Part shown: positions 44,123-51,841 of the stretch, one piece after another
Position numbering within the stretch: the stretch's first letter is position 1
Layout of the letters: the number at the start of each line of letters is the position of its first letter
Assembly: GCF_019091455.1 (NCBI RefSeq)
Contig: NZ_JAGXJN010000024.1
Coordinates: forward strand, 1 to 64,000
Reading direction: 5' to 3'
Length of the DNA stretch: 64,000 nucleotides
Source: Chitinophaga sp. GbtcB8
Lineage (GTDB): Bacteria > Bacteroidota > Bacteroidia > Chitinophagales > Chitinophagaceae
Notes under the pieces: generated by a model
Told to the model about the DNA's origin: nothing
Databases searched by the model: none
The model's input: the letters and a program-made list of their open reading frames with translations, nothing else
Translations under genes and position numbers: made by a program

Positions 44123-46711
44123 TTAAAAGCTGTTCAGGATCTCTTCCAGGTCGGCTTCCGTCTTTACCAGCACGTCTCTTGCTTTGGAACCCATGTTAGG
44201 GCCTACGATGCCGGCGGCTTCCAGCTGGTCCATTAAACGGCCGGCGCGGTTATAGCCCAGTTTCATGCGGCGCTGTAACAGCGAGGTAGAGCCTTGCTGG
44301 TTTTGTACTATAACACGGGCAGCTTCTTCAAACAGTGTGTCCCGGTCCTGCAGGTTGAATTCCTTGCCTTCCAGCTCTTTTTCATCCACGTACTCCGGCA
44401 GCATAAAGGCTTCCGGGTAACCGCGCTGCCCGCCAATGAACTCTGCTACTTTCTCTACCTCCGGCGTATCTACAAAGGCGCATTGCAGGCGCACCAGCTC
44501 CCCGTTAAAGGACACCAGCATATCCCCCTGCCCTATCAGCTGCTCTGCCCCGCCAATATCCAGGATGGTGCGGCTATCTATTTTAGAGGATACCTTAAAT
44601 GCAATACGGGCCGGGAAGTTGGCCTTAATGGTACCGGCAATAATATTCACGGACGGGCGCTGTGTGGCAATGATCAGGGGAATACCTACGGCACGGGCCA
44701 GCTGGGCCAAACGGGCTAGGGGCATTTCCACTTCCTTACCAGCGGTCATGATCAGAGCCGCAAACTCATCTATCACCAGCACTATGAAGGGCAGGTAACG
44801 GTGGCCTTTCTGCGGGTTCAGGCGGCGCTGTACGAACTTGGCGTTATACTCGCGGATGTTACGGGTGCCTGCTTCTTTAAGCAGATCGTAACGCACATCC
44901 ATCTCAATACATAATGCATTGAGGGTATGGATCACCTTTTTGGTATCGGTGATAATAGCATCTTCCTCACCCGGCAGCTTGGCCAGGAAATGTTTTTCAA
45001 TGAGCTTGTACAGGCTTAGCTCCACTTTCTTGGGATCTACCAGTACAAACTTCAGCTGAGAAGGATGTTTTTTATACAACAGGGATACCAGCAGGGTGTT
45101 AATGCCCACGGATTTACCCTGACCGGTAGCACCGGCCATGAGCAGGTGCGGCATTTTGGCCAGGTCGGCAATGAAGTTTTCGTTATCGATCTTTTTACCG
45201 ATGGCAATGGGCAGGTCCATATTGTTCTGCTGGAACTTTTCAGAGGCCAGCAGCGCTTTGAGGGACACAATACTTTTTTTCACATTCGGCACCTCAATAC
45301 CAATGGTGCCTTTACCGGGTATGGGCGCAATAATGCGGATGCCCAGCGCGGAGAGGCTTAGCGCAATATCATCTTCCAGGTTCTTGATACGGGAAATGCG
45401 CACACCGGCGGCAGGCACAATCTCGTACAAGGTAACGGTAGGCCCTACTGTGGCGCTGATCTTCTGGATAGAAATATCGTAGTTCTTGAGGGTGTCAATG
45501 ATCTGGTTCTTGTTCTTATCCAGCTCCGTGGCGTCCTGCACAATCTTTTCATTGGCATGGGTATCCAGCAGGTCCAGGGCGGGATACAGGTAATCGCGCA
45601 GGTCCAGCAGCGGATCATAGGGATCGGCGTGTACTGGTTCCCGTTGGATCTCTACCTCATCGTCTATTTCTTCTTCCTCGTCCCTGAATCCTTTTATTTC
45701 AAAGGCCACTTCTTCGGGCGGGGTACGTTTCTTTTTAGGTGTGGGCTCAACGGTTTCCTCTATGTATAAGAGCGGCCCCGGATCTTCTTCCTCCTCCTCT
45801 TCCAGCTCTTCCTCCTCTTCCTCTATTACGGGTGGTATTGTAGCTGCAGGCGGAATATAAGTGATACCTGATTTAGCTTCTGCCCGTTCTACCAGCTGCA
45901 TTTCCTCCCCTTCAGGATCTGTTTCTGCAGGCGGAATTACCATCACGCCTACATCGCCTTTTACCCCATTCTTACGTTTGCCTTTGCCATTGATCACCGG
46001 CGCTTCTTCCATTACAGGTTCCGGCTGCGGTATGGGCACGGCTGCTTTTTCAGGGCGGGGCTTACGCTCCGGCCATTTGAAATCGAAGTTGAACTTCCAT
46101 ACCAGCCAGGAAAGACCGGCTACCAGCAGCATGAGCGCTGTACCGGTTTTGCCGATAAAACCATTGCTCCAGCGGTTAATGGCATCACCCACGGCGCCTC
46201 CCCAGGGGAAACCGTCGTGGATGGCTATGAAGGCCATTACACTACTGATGAACAGCAGCCCGAATAAGATATGCTTGATATTGCGCCATACACGGAATAC
46301 GCGGCGGCCTACAATAAAGTTGATTCCCAGTATAAAAGTGAGATAGCAGAAAAAGTAGGAGGCTACGCCAAACCCGCCATAGAAGAACCAGTGGGATACA
46401 AAGGCGCCCAGCCTGCCCAGGAGGTTATCGACCTTTACATCGTTCATAAACAGCACATTGGCTGCATAGCGGAATACTTTGTCCTGGTCTTCTTCCCAGG
46501 TGAACAGGTAGGAGGTGAAAGCGATGAAAAAGTACACGGACAGCAGCAGGCATATCATTCCCAGTACCTTATGTGTGCGTTCATCTTTGACCAGCTCTTT
46601 GACCTTTAGATCGGCCTCTTTGTCTTTTTTGAGCACATTCACATCCGGTTGTTCCTTGCGCGGCGGCTTTTTGCTGTCAGGTTTTTCCGTTTTTAATTTA
46701 TTTTTTGACAT
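44123..46711 (-). CDS. ftsK: DNA translocase FtsK
   Basis: 862 residues. The N-terminal membrane domain has four helices (55-190). An acidic low-complexity linker (EEEEEELEEEEEEDP and more, about 285-330) joins the cytosolic motor. The RecA-like ATPase has Walker A GATGQGKSVGIN and Walker B LVIDEFAALIM. The C-terminal gamma winged helix (TSLLQRRMKLGYNRAGRLMDQLEAAGIVG) recognises KOPS-like sequences. It pumps DNA through the closing septum for chromosome dimer resolution at dif. A TATTTTTG at 46722-46729 is 11 nt upstream of the ATG and would give a nearly leaderless mRNA. It forms a unit with lolA. Confidence 0.97.
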   Translation of the reverse strand: MSKNKLKTEKPDSKKPPRKEQPDVNVLKKDKEADLKVKELVKDERTHKVLGMICLLLSVYFFIAFTSYLFTWEEDQDKVFRYAANVLFMNDVKVDNLLGRLGAFVSHWFFYGGFGVASYFFCYLTFILGINFIVGRRVFRVWRNIKHILFGLLFISSVMAFIAIHDGFPWGGAVGDAINRWSNGFIGKTGTALMLLVAGLSWLVWKFNFDFKWPERKPRPEKAAVPIPQPEPVMEEAPVINGKGKRKNGVKGDVGVMVIPPAETDPEGEEMQLVERAEAKSGITYIPPAATIPPVIEEEEEELEEEEEEDPGPLLYIEETVEPTPKKKRTPPEEVAFEIKGFRDEEEEIDDEVEIQREPVHADPYDPLLDLRDYLYPALDLLDTHANEKIVQDATELDKNKNQIIDTLKNYDISIQKISATVGPTVTLYEIVPAAGVRISRIKNLEDDIALSLSALGIRIIAPIPGKGTIGIEVPNVKKSIVSLKALLASEKFQQNNMDLPIAIGKKIDNENFIADLAKMPHLLMAGATGQGKSVGINTLLVSLLYKKHPSQLKFVLVDPKKVELSLYKLIEKHFLAKLPGEEDAIITDTKKVIHTLNALCIEMDVRYDLLKEAGTRNIREYNAKFVQRRLNPQKGHRYLPFIVLVIDEFAALIMTAGKEVEMPLARLAQLARAVGIPLIIATQRPSVNIIAGTIKANFPARIAFKVSSKIDSRTILDIGGAEQLIGQGDMLVSFNGELVRLQCAFVDTPEVEKVAEFIGGQRGYPEAFMLPEYVDEKELEGKEFNLQDRDTLFEEAARVIVQNQQGSTSLLQRRMKLGYNRAGRLMDQLEAAGIVGPNMGSKARDVLVKTEADLEEILNSF

Positions 46712-46741
46712 AATACGAGGTCAAAAATAGGAAGAAATTTT

Positions 46742-46876
46742 AATGTGCAGGTGGGGAGATGTACACATCTGCAAATGTGCAGATGTGCTAATTTGATGGT
46801 ATCTAACAGATTAGGTGTATAAATGTGGATACCAATATGCTGATATTCTTGTGTATCAATGTGCTGATATTTGGAG
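46742..46876. repeat. Octad array upstream of ftsK
   Basis: Words AATGTGCA, AAATGTGC, AGATGTGC, then AATATGCTGATATTC and AATGTGCTGATATTT spread over the whole 228-nt spacer. It is more degenerate than the other octad arrays. Inverted pieces (GTACACATCTGCAAATG) are mixed in. Confidence 0.7.
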
Positions 46877-46939
46877 ATTTGCTGGTCATCTCCCTAAAAC
46901 GATTATATAATTAAGATAGTATCTGGCGCATATTAAGCT

Positions 46940-48373
46940 TTATTGCAGGTTTACCACGGCCTGCACCCAGCGGGTAATGAAGTCCAGTACGGCCGGGTCC
47001 ATGGTTTGGTCCAGGGTAACATATTCGGAGGTGGTGCAGGTTTTACATTGCTGGAAAAGGTGGTTCAGGCCATCCAGGCTGTGAGCGGTGATCTGCTGGT
47101 TACCACCGGTAAGCACTGCTTTTTCAATGGCGGGCAGCTGCAGGTTGGCATCCATTACAATATCCCGGCTGCCATTGAGCGCCAGTACCGGGCATTTGAT
47201 CTTTTGCAGATAGGTGAGCGGATCAAACCGTACGGCGGATAAGCTGTGCGGGGTGGTTTGCAGGGCAATGAGCCGTTCAATGTACTTCTCCTCCTCTGCC
47301 GGCATGGGATTACCTACCAGCTTGCGGTACATCTCCTTTAACAGCTCCCGGCTTTTTTGCTGCGCTACATCCGGATCGGTTTCAGTAGCCAGCATCTTAA
47401 ACCAGGGCTGGGTATATTTTATATAACGGGTAATAGCGGAATCGCCTTTTTGCGGCATGGAGGCGCGGAGCACCTGTGCCATTTGCACTTCCTGCAGCTG
47501 GCGGGCGGGCAAACCGGCGCCTGCCAGGGAAATTACAAATGCAATGCTGTCTTCCGGCCGGCTTGCTGCCATGGCGGCAATGGAGGCGCCTTCCCCGTGA
47601 CCTAAAAGTCCAATTTTGCTATGGTTAACATCTTTCCGCTGGCGCAGGTAAGCAATGGCAGCGCGTACATCGGCTGCCAGATCTTCAAAAGTAGCATCAT
47701 CATAATCCCCTTTGCTGCCGCCTGTGCCGCGGTCGTCCCAGCGCAGCACAGCAATGCCCCTGCGGGTAAGGTAATCGGCCAGCAGACCAAAAGTTTTGTG
47801 GCCTACCATTTCTTCATTGCGGTTCTGGGGGCCTGCATCGCTAAGCAGGATAACCACGGGATATTGCTGGGCGCTATCCGGGCGGGTAAAGGTGCCTGAC
47901 AGGGCAATACCTTCCTCTTCCTGGCTGGTGAACATTACCTCTTCCTCCCGGTAACCCAAGGGCCCTTGCGGATCCTGGGGGCGGCGGTATACGTCGGCTG
48001 CTTTGATCTGGTCCTGCGACAGGTTTAACGGCGCCTGCTGGCCACCCTGGGTAAGTAAACCGCCAAAGCGGCGGTTAGCGGCGTCCCATCCTCCTTTGAA
48101 ACTGATATCAACCACGTTTACCCGGAACCGTAGTGTACCGGCGGTATAGTCTACGCTATCCATGGGCAGTGAAACATCTGTTCTGTCGGGGCTTTTGAGC
48201 TGGCCTTTGTAACCATGTTTGGTTTTTTCCAGCACTATCATGAGGCGTTGTTTTTCGCCCATGGTATTGCCGGTCATGCCGTACCAGACGCCGGAAATAT
48301 TATGTTCCATTTCTTGGGCGGAGGTGGTGAGTGCAAGCGCGCAAAAAAATATGAGGAAGGAGTATTTGAGCAT
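46940..48373 (-). CDS. Alpha/beta-hydrolase-fold protein lacking the nucleophile serine
   Basis: 477 residues. A signal peptide (ending TTSAQ, about 19), then an N-terminal beta domain (about 25-120) of unknown role, and an alpha/beta hydrolase domain (140-470). The nucleophile elbow that should read GHSxG is GHGEG: residue 260 is Gly (codon GGG) instead of Ser. The acid (ALNGSRDIVMDANLQ) and His (SLDGLNHLFQQ) remain. The protein is otherwise intact with the typical VILLSDAGPQNRNEE and RWDDRGTGGSKGDY motifs. It may be an inactive paralogue, a binding protein, or use another nucleophile. It is exported and stands alone between two octad arrays. Confidence 0.85.
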   Translation of the reverse strand: MLKYSFLIFFCALALTTSAQEMEHNISGVWYGMTGNTMGEKQRLMIVLEKTKHGYKGQLKSPDRTDVSLPMDSVDYTAGTLRFRVNVVDISFKGGWDAANRRFGGLLTQGGQQAPLNLSQDQIKAADVYRRPQDPQGPLGYREEEVMFTSQEEEGIALSGTFTRPDSAQQYPVVILLSDAGPQNRNEEMVGHKTFGLLADYLTRRGIAVLRWDDRGTGGSKGDYDDATFEDLAADVRAAIAYLRQRKDVNHSKIGLLGHGEGASIAAMAASRPEDSIAFVISLAGAGLPARQLQEVQMAQVLRASMPQKGDSAITRYIKYTQPWFKMLATETDPDVAQQKSRELLKEMYRKLVGNPMPAEEEKYIERLIALQTTPHSLSAVRFDPLTYLQKIKCPVLALNGSRDIVMDANLQLPAIEKAVLTGGNQQITAHSLDGLNHLFQQCKTCTTSEYVTLDQTMDPAVLDFITRWVQAVVNLQ

Positions 48374-48378
48374 GATCT

Positions 48379-48562
48379 TAATGTGCTAATATGCTAATGT
48401 GCTGGTGTATGTTAATGATGTTTTGATGATAGTGTATGGCATCCTATGTGTAGATGATTATTATAATCGTAATAATTACCAGCGTGTTTAGGATAAATGA
48501 GATGAAATATAACGTTCATCAAATATACCAGCACACTAGCATATTAGCACATCAGCAAATTA
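48379..48562. repeat. Octad arrays, inverted, between the hydrolase and DUF423 genes
   Basis: Forward words AATGTGCT, AATATGCT, AATGTGCT, GGTGTATG (48379-48419) face an inverse arm CAGCACACTAGCATATTAGCACATCAGCAAATT (about 48529-48562) across 110 nt. No gene lies in between; a short AT-rich stretch fills the loop. Confidence 0.8.
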
Positions 48563-48571
48563 ACATTAACA

Positions 48572-48961
48572 TTATTTTTTCAGTACTGCCAGTAATAGAG
48601 AGATCCATCCGACGATGAATACCAGTCCGCCGATAGGCGTAATGATCCCAACACCGCGGAGGCCTACATTGTTCGTCATTTTCAGGGCGGTTAAAAGATA
48701 CAGCGAGCCTGAAAACAGGATGATACCGATAATGAAACAACGCCCGGCCCAGATAAGCTGGGGTGCGGGAATGTGTGCGTATAATATTCCTACTGCCAGT
48801 AAGGCAAATACATGATAGAACTGGTAAGTAACGCCTGTCTGGAAGGTGCTTACAGTTTCCGGCGGTACCAGCTCTTTGAGCTTATGCGCGCCAAAGGCGC
48901 CTAATATAACGGCCAGGGCGCCTAACGCTGCTGCCCACACTAAAAAACCTTTATGCATCAT
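48572..48961 (-). CDS. DUF423 membrane protein (YgdD-like)
   Basis: 129 residues with four transmembrane helices. Family landmarks are GALAVILGAFGAHKLK near the start, TGVTYQFYHVFALLAVG and IITPIGGLVFIVGWI at the end. These small inner-membrane proteins have no defined function. The gene overlaps the 3' end of aroK by 11 nt on the same strand, so translation is likely coupled. Confidence 0.9.
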   Translation of the reverse strand: MMHKGFLVWAAALGALAVILGAFGAHKLKELVPPETVSTFQTGVTYQFYHVFALLAVGILYAHIPAPQLIWAGRCFIIGIILFSGSLYLLTALKMTNNVGLRGVGIITPIGGLVFIVGWISLLLAVLKK

Positions 48962-49460
48962 GCTTTAATTCTTTTTCAAATGTATCCAGTGATATATGAT
49001 CCGATTCTATGATGTGCTTTGACTGCTGGTAGAAGGGCTGCCGCTCTGCCAGCTTTTTTTCGATGAAGTCCGTGAGGTCTTCATCCGGTAGGTCCTGTAT
49101 AAGCGGACGTTTATACTTTTTGCGTTGCAGGCGCTCTACCATGATGGCTACGGAGGGATTAAGCCATACGGTGGTACCGTTATTATTCATGAAGTCCATG
49201 TTGTCCTGGAAGCAGGGTGTTCCCCCGCCGCAGGATACCAGGAAGACCTCTTCCCGTTGTACCAGGCCGCGCAGAGTGGCGCTTTCGCGTTCGCGGAAAT
49301 AGTCTTCCCCTTTGGTGGCGAAGATATCGCTGATGGCCATTTCTTCTTCTGCCACAATAATTTCGTCCAGGTCGTAATAGGGTAGGCTCCAATGCTCTGC
49401 TAATTGTTTGCCCCAATAAGATTTTCCGGCGCCCATGAAGCCGATTAGAAATATTTTCAA
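48951..49460 (-). CDS. aroK: Shikimate kinase
   Basis: 169 residues. It phosphorylates shikimate at C3 in chorismate synthesis. Landmarks are the P-loop GFMGAGKSYWGKQLA (8-22), the shikimate-binding Asp in YYDLDEIIV, the GGGTP motif in VSCGGGTPCF and the LID arginines in RLQRKKYKRPLI. It is cytosolic. It forms an overlapping pair with the DUF423 gene, while its usual aro neighbours are absent. Confidence 0.95.
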   Translation of the reverse strand: MKIFLIGFMGAGKSYWGKQLAEHWSLPYYDLDEIIVAEEEMAISDIFATKGEDYFRERESATLRGLVQREEVFLVSCGGGTPCFQDNMDFMNNNGTTVWLNPSVAIMVERLQRKKYKRPLIQDLPDEDLTDFIEKKLAERQPFYQQSKHIIESDHISLDTFEKELKHDA

Positions 49461-49476
49461 GTTAATAGGAATTTAA

Positions 49477-49503
49477 TAGTTTGCTGTTAGCTGTTAGCAG
49501 CCG
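49477..49503. repeat. Short heptad array between aroK and the PPTase gene
   Basis: Words GCTGTTA, GCTGTTA, GCAGCCG. This is a short member of the period-7 family. Confidence 0.6.
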
Positions 49504-49509
49504 ATTGTG

Positions 49510-50181
49510 TTATGTTCGGGTGGCAGTTGGTGCAGTAGTTGTTCCCTGACTGCCTACTTCTTCCTCTTTGGCCGTCCAGGCCAGGCACAACTCTCCTTCC
49601 ACTACATATTGCAAATATAACCGTGCATTTTTATCTGTCCTGTTAAAATTAGCGGTAATGAAACCGGCGGGGCGGAAATCGAAGGGTTCCAGCTGCATAT
49701 GTTCTTTAAAATCAACGCTTCCCAGGCCGTACCATTTATAGATGGCCTCTTTGGCGCTCCAGCAAACCGTTTGGTGAGCCAGGGTATGTTCCCGGTCTAT
49801 GAACACCTGTTCTGCCGGCCCCAGGAACTTGTGCGCTATCTTGCCCACCTTGGGCTGCATAGCTTCTATATCGATGCCTACGGCATACTTTTTACTGACA
49901 ATAGCTGCCACATGATCCCGGCAGTGGGATATGGAAAAGTGGAAGCTATCATCCGGCAGGTAAGGCTTCCGGCTTTTCATGAGCCGGATGTGCTGCACGG
50001 GAAATTCCGGGAACAGCTCCAGCAGCAGGTAACGGCCGGCAAAGTGCTGCAGGCGTTTATGCGGGTGGTGTATTTCCGGGGAAATATTGACGCGGGTCCG
50101 GAAGAATGCCTCTTGTTCACCAATTTTCCACACCCCCAGCCGGGTAGCCTGATCCATTTGTATGGTACGTATTAATGGCAT
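49510..50181 (-). CDS. 4'-phosphopantetheinyl transferase superfamily protein
   Basis: 223 residues, Sfp-type length. It transfers the 4'-phosphopantetheine arm of CoA to acyl-carrier proteins. The magnesium motif is VGIDIEAMQPK (about 107), and the second motif is WSAKEAIYKWYG (about 145-156); both acidic residues needed are present. The N-terminal HFAGRYLLLELFP and SISHCRDHVAAIVS segments match the CoA-binding part. It is divergent from dcd, with a heptad hairpin in the spacer. No NRPS or PKS gene is nearby, so it probably serves fatty-acid ACP. Confidence 0.9.
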   Translation of the reverse strand: MPLIRTIQMDQATRLGVWKIGEQEAFFRTRVNISPEIHHPHKRLQHFAGRYLLLELFPEFPVQHIRLMKSRKPYLPDDSFHFSISHCRDHVAAIVSKKYAVGIDIEAMQPKVGKIAHKFLGPAEQVFIDREHTLAHQTVCWSAKEAIYKWYGLGSVDFKEHMQLEPFDFRPAGFITANFNRTDKNARLYLQYVVEGELCLAWTAKEEEVGSQGTTTAPTATRT

Positions 50182-50192
50182 ATCTTGGCAAA

Positions 50193-50286
50193 TTAAAGCA
50201 GAAAGCTGAAAGCAAAAAGCCGAAAGCTGATTATGTTTTGCACCAGGCTTTACCTTTATGCTTTAGCTTCACGCTTTCTGCTCAAT
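50193..50286. repeat. Inverted heptad arrays between the PPTase gene and dcd
   Basis: Left arm words GCAGAAA, GCTGAAA, GCAAAAA, GCCGAAA, GCTGATT. Right arm words GGCTTTA, CCTTTAT, GCTTTAG, then GCTTTCTGCT. The arms are partly complementary and fill the divergent spacer. Confidence 0.85.
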
Positions 50287-50305
50287 TCAAACTAACCACT
50301 CACTT

Positions 50306-50842
50306 ATGATCCTTTCTGATACACGTATCCTCGAAGAAATTGAAAAGGGCACTATTGTTATTTCGCCTTACGACCGGAAATTCCTGGGCACAAATTCTTA
50401 TGATGTGCACCTGGGGAAATACCTTGCTACCTATAAGGACCGGGTGTTGGATGCGCGGGCGCATAATGAAATTGAGCATTTTGAGATACCGGCAGAGGGA
50501 TTTGTGCTGCAGCCGGGTACGTTGTATTTAGGCGTTACGGAGGAGTATACGGAAACACATGCGCATGTGCCTTTCCTGGAAGGTAAGAGCAGCACCGGGC
50601 GCTTAGGGATCGATATTCATGCTACGGCCGGTAAAGGGGATGTGGGTTTTTGTAATACCTGGACGCTGGAGATCTCCTGCGCACAGCCGGTACGGATCTA
50701 TGCAGGCATGCCGATCGGGCAGCTGATCTATTTTGTGGTGGAAGGAGAAGTTAAGACATTTTATAATAAGAAAGGGAATGCGAAGTATAATGGGAGAACG
50801 GTGAGGCCGGTGGAGAGTATGATGTGGAAGAATGAGTTTTAG
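50306..50842 (+). CDS. dcd: dCTP deaminase
   Basis: 178 residues, a normal length. It deaminates dCTP to dUTP for thymidylate synthesis; the enzyme is a homotrimer. The family core is FLEGKSSTGRLGIDIHATAGKGDVGF at about 92-117, then TWTLEISCAQPVRIYAGMPIGQLIYF, containing the active-site Glu in TLEI. The start MILSDTRILEEI is typical. Translation ends inside a 185-nt inverted-repeat element beginning at the stop codon. Confidence 0.95.
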   Translation: MILSDTRILEEIEKGTIVISPYDRKFLGTNSYDVHLGKYLATYKDRVLDARAHNEIEHFEIPAEGFVLQPGTLYLGVTEEYTETHAHVPFLEGKSSTGRLGIDIHATAGKGDVGFCNTWTLEISCAQPVRIYAGMPIGQLIYFVVEGEVKTFYNKKGNAKYNGRTVRPVESMMWKNEF

Positions 50843-51025
50843 GTCTTCTTCCTTGTTTCCTTTTTCCCGCAGGTTCGAAGACGAACTGCGCCCGCCTGTT
50901 TGGATGGCTATTGGGCGTTTGGTTGTCGTGGGGGCTGCGGGAATTTTTTTGGGCGGTATCAAGCGTGGCGCGCCGGGCAAAGGTTCGTCTTTCGAAACCT
51001 GCGGGAAGGCGGAGGATGAAGACCT
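50841..51025. repeat. 185-nt inverted-repeat element abutting dcd
   Basis: Outer ends AGGTCTTC (50841) and GAAGACCT (51018). Inner arms CCCGCAGGTTCGAAGACGA (from 50866) and TCGTCTTTCGAAACCTGCGGG (ending 51005) pair with two small indels. The core is G-rich and quite unlike flanking genes. It starts at the stop codon of dcd. No transposase is inside, so it is a MITE-like repeat or a structured RNA. Confidence 0.7.
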
Positions 51026-51101
51026 TTGTGTGGGGGTGCGAAGGAGGAGGTTGGAGGCCTTTGTGGTGGGGTTTTGTACTACCCTACTTCTCACTACTGC
51101 C

Positions 51102-51536
51102 TTAGCTTATCGCCTCCTGCCAATGGGTTTCCAGCTCGGGGTTGTTGGGCCAGCCGCCGCTTTCTTTCATGGCAATGAGGAGGTAACGTTTGGCTTCTTC
51201 GAGGGAGGCTGCGCTTCCGCGTACGGTGGCGCCGGGCCAGGGGGCCTTTTCGGAGGGCATCAGGTATTCAAAATAGATCTCTTTTTGTCCCAGGCAGCTG
51301 ATGATGACCCACCAGGTAGAGTAGGCATCGTCGTTGGTTAACAGTACCAGGCGGTCGTGCGAGGTGAGGCCCCAGAGCGGTGTTCCGGGAAAGGTTTTGT
51401 TGATCAGCTCCAGGAAGGCTAACATCGTATAGCCGATCTCGGCCCATACCGGGCTGTTGGCATCATTCACCAATGCTGAATATACGGCTTCCAGGGATTG
51501 CTGTTTTTGTAATGAGCATCTCGTTATGGGCATCAA
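51102..51536 (-). CDS. Conserved-looking protein of unknown function
   Basis: 144 residues, no signal peptide or membrane helix. It contains TPLWGLTSHDRLVLLTNDDA, YSTWWVIISCLGQKEIYFEY and SLEEAKRYLLIAMKESGGW: the pattern of a small mixed alpha-beta cytosolic protein. I do not recognise a family. A start one codon further in (second Met) is equally possible. It lies downstream of xseB on the same strand and could be in that transcript. Confidence 0.65.
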   Translation of the reverse strand: MMPITRCSLQKQQSLEAVYSALVNDANSPVWAEIGYTMLAFLELINKTFPGTPLWGLTSHDRLVLLTNDDAYSTWWVIISCLGQKEIYFEYLMPSEKAPWPGATVRGSAASLEEAKRYLLIAMKESGGWPNNPELETHWQEAIS

Positions 51537-51616
51537 ATAGGATTTGGTTGGTTCTTAATGGTTGATTTACACAAAATAGTATTTCTTGGATTGGTTTTAA
51601 AATTTGAAGCAGGTTT

Positions 51617-51841
51617 TTATTTACCCCCGGCATTATGCTGCTCCATTTGTTTGATGATGTTGGTTACCTCTGCTTCTGTGGAGCGTAATTTTTGCTGGCA
51701 AAATTCAATGAGCACAGCGGCCCGTTTTACTTTCTCTGCCAAAATATCTACAGGTACGGATCCGGTTTCGATATCGGCGGCAATGGCCCTTAGTTCATTG
51801 TAGGCGGCTTCATATGTCAAATGCTGTTCCATTGGTTTCAT
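51617..51841 (-). CDS. xseB: Exodeoxyribonuclease VII small subunit
   Basis: 74 residues, a normal length. It is the helical small subunit (TYEAAYNELRAIAADIETG, then VPVDILAEKVKRAAVLIEFC) that binds the long coiled coil of XseA. The complex degrades single-stranded DNA in both directions. The gene overlaps the end of xseA by 32 nt, so translation is coupled. The start may be MKPMEQ or the inner Met. Confidence 0.93.
   Translation of the reverse strand: MKPMEQHLTYEAAYNELRAIAADIETGSVPVDILAEKVKRAAVLIEFCQQKLRSTEAEVTNIIKQMEQHNAGGK

Noticed and set aside
50603..51094. 163-codon minus-strand frame over dcd and the repeat element
   Set aside because: It is made of the inverted-repeat element and the dcd antisense strand; Ser/Pro/Arg-rich composition and no start context.
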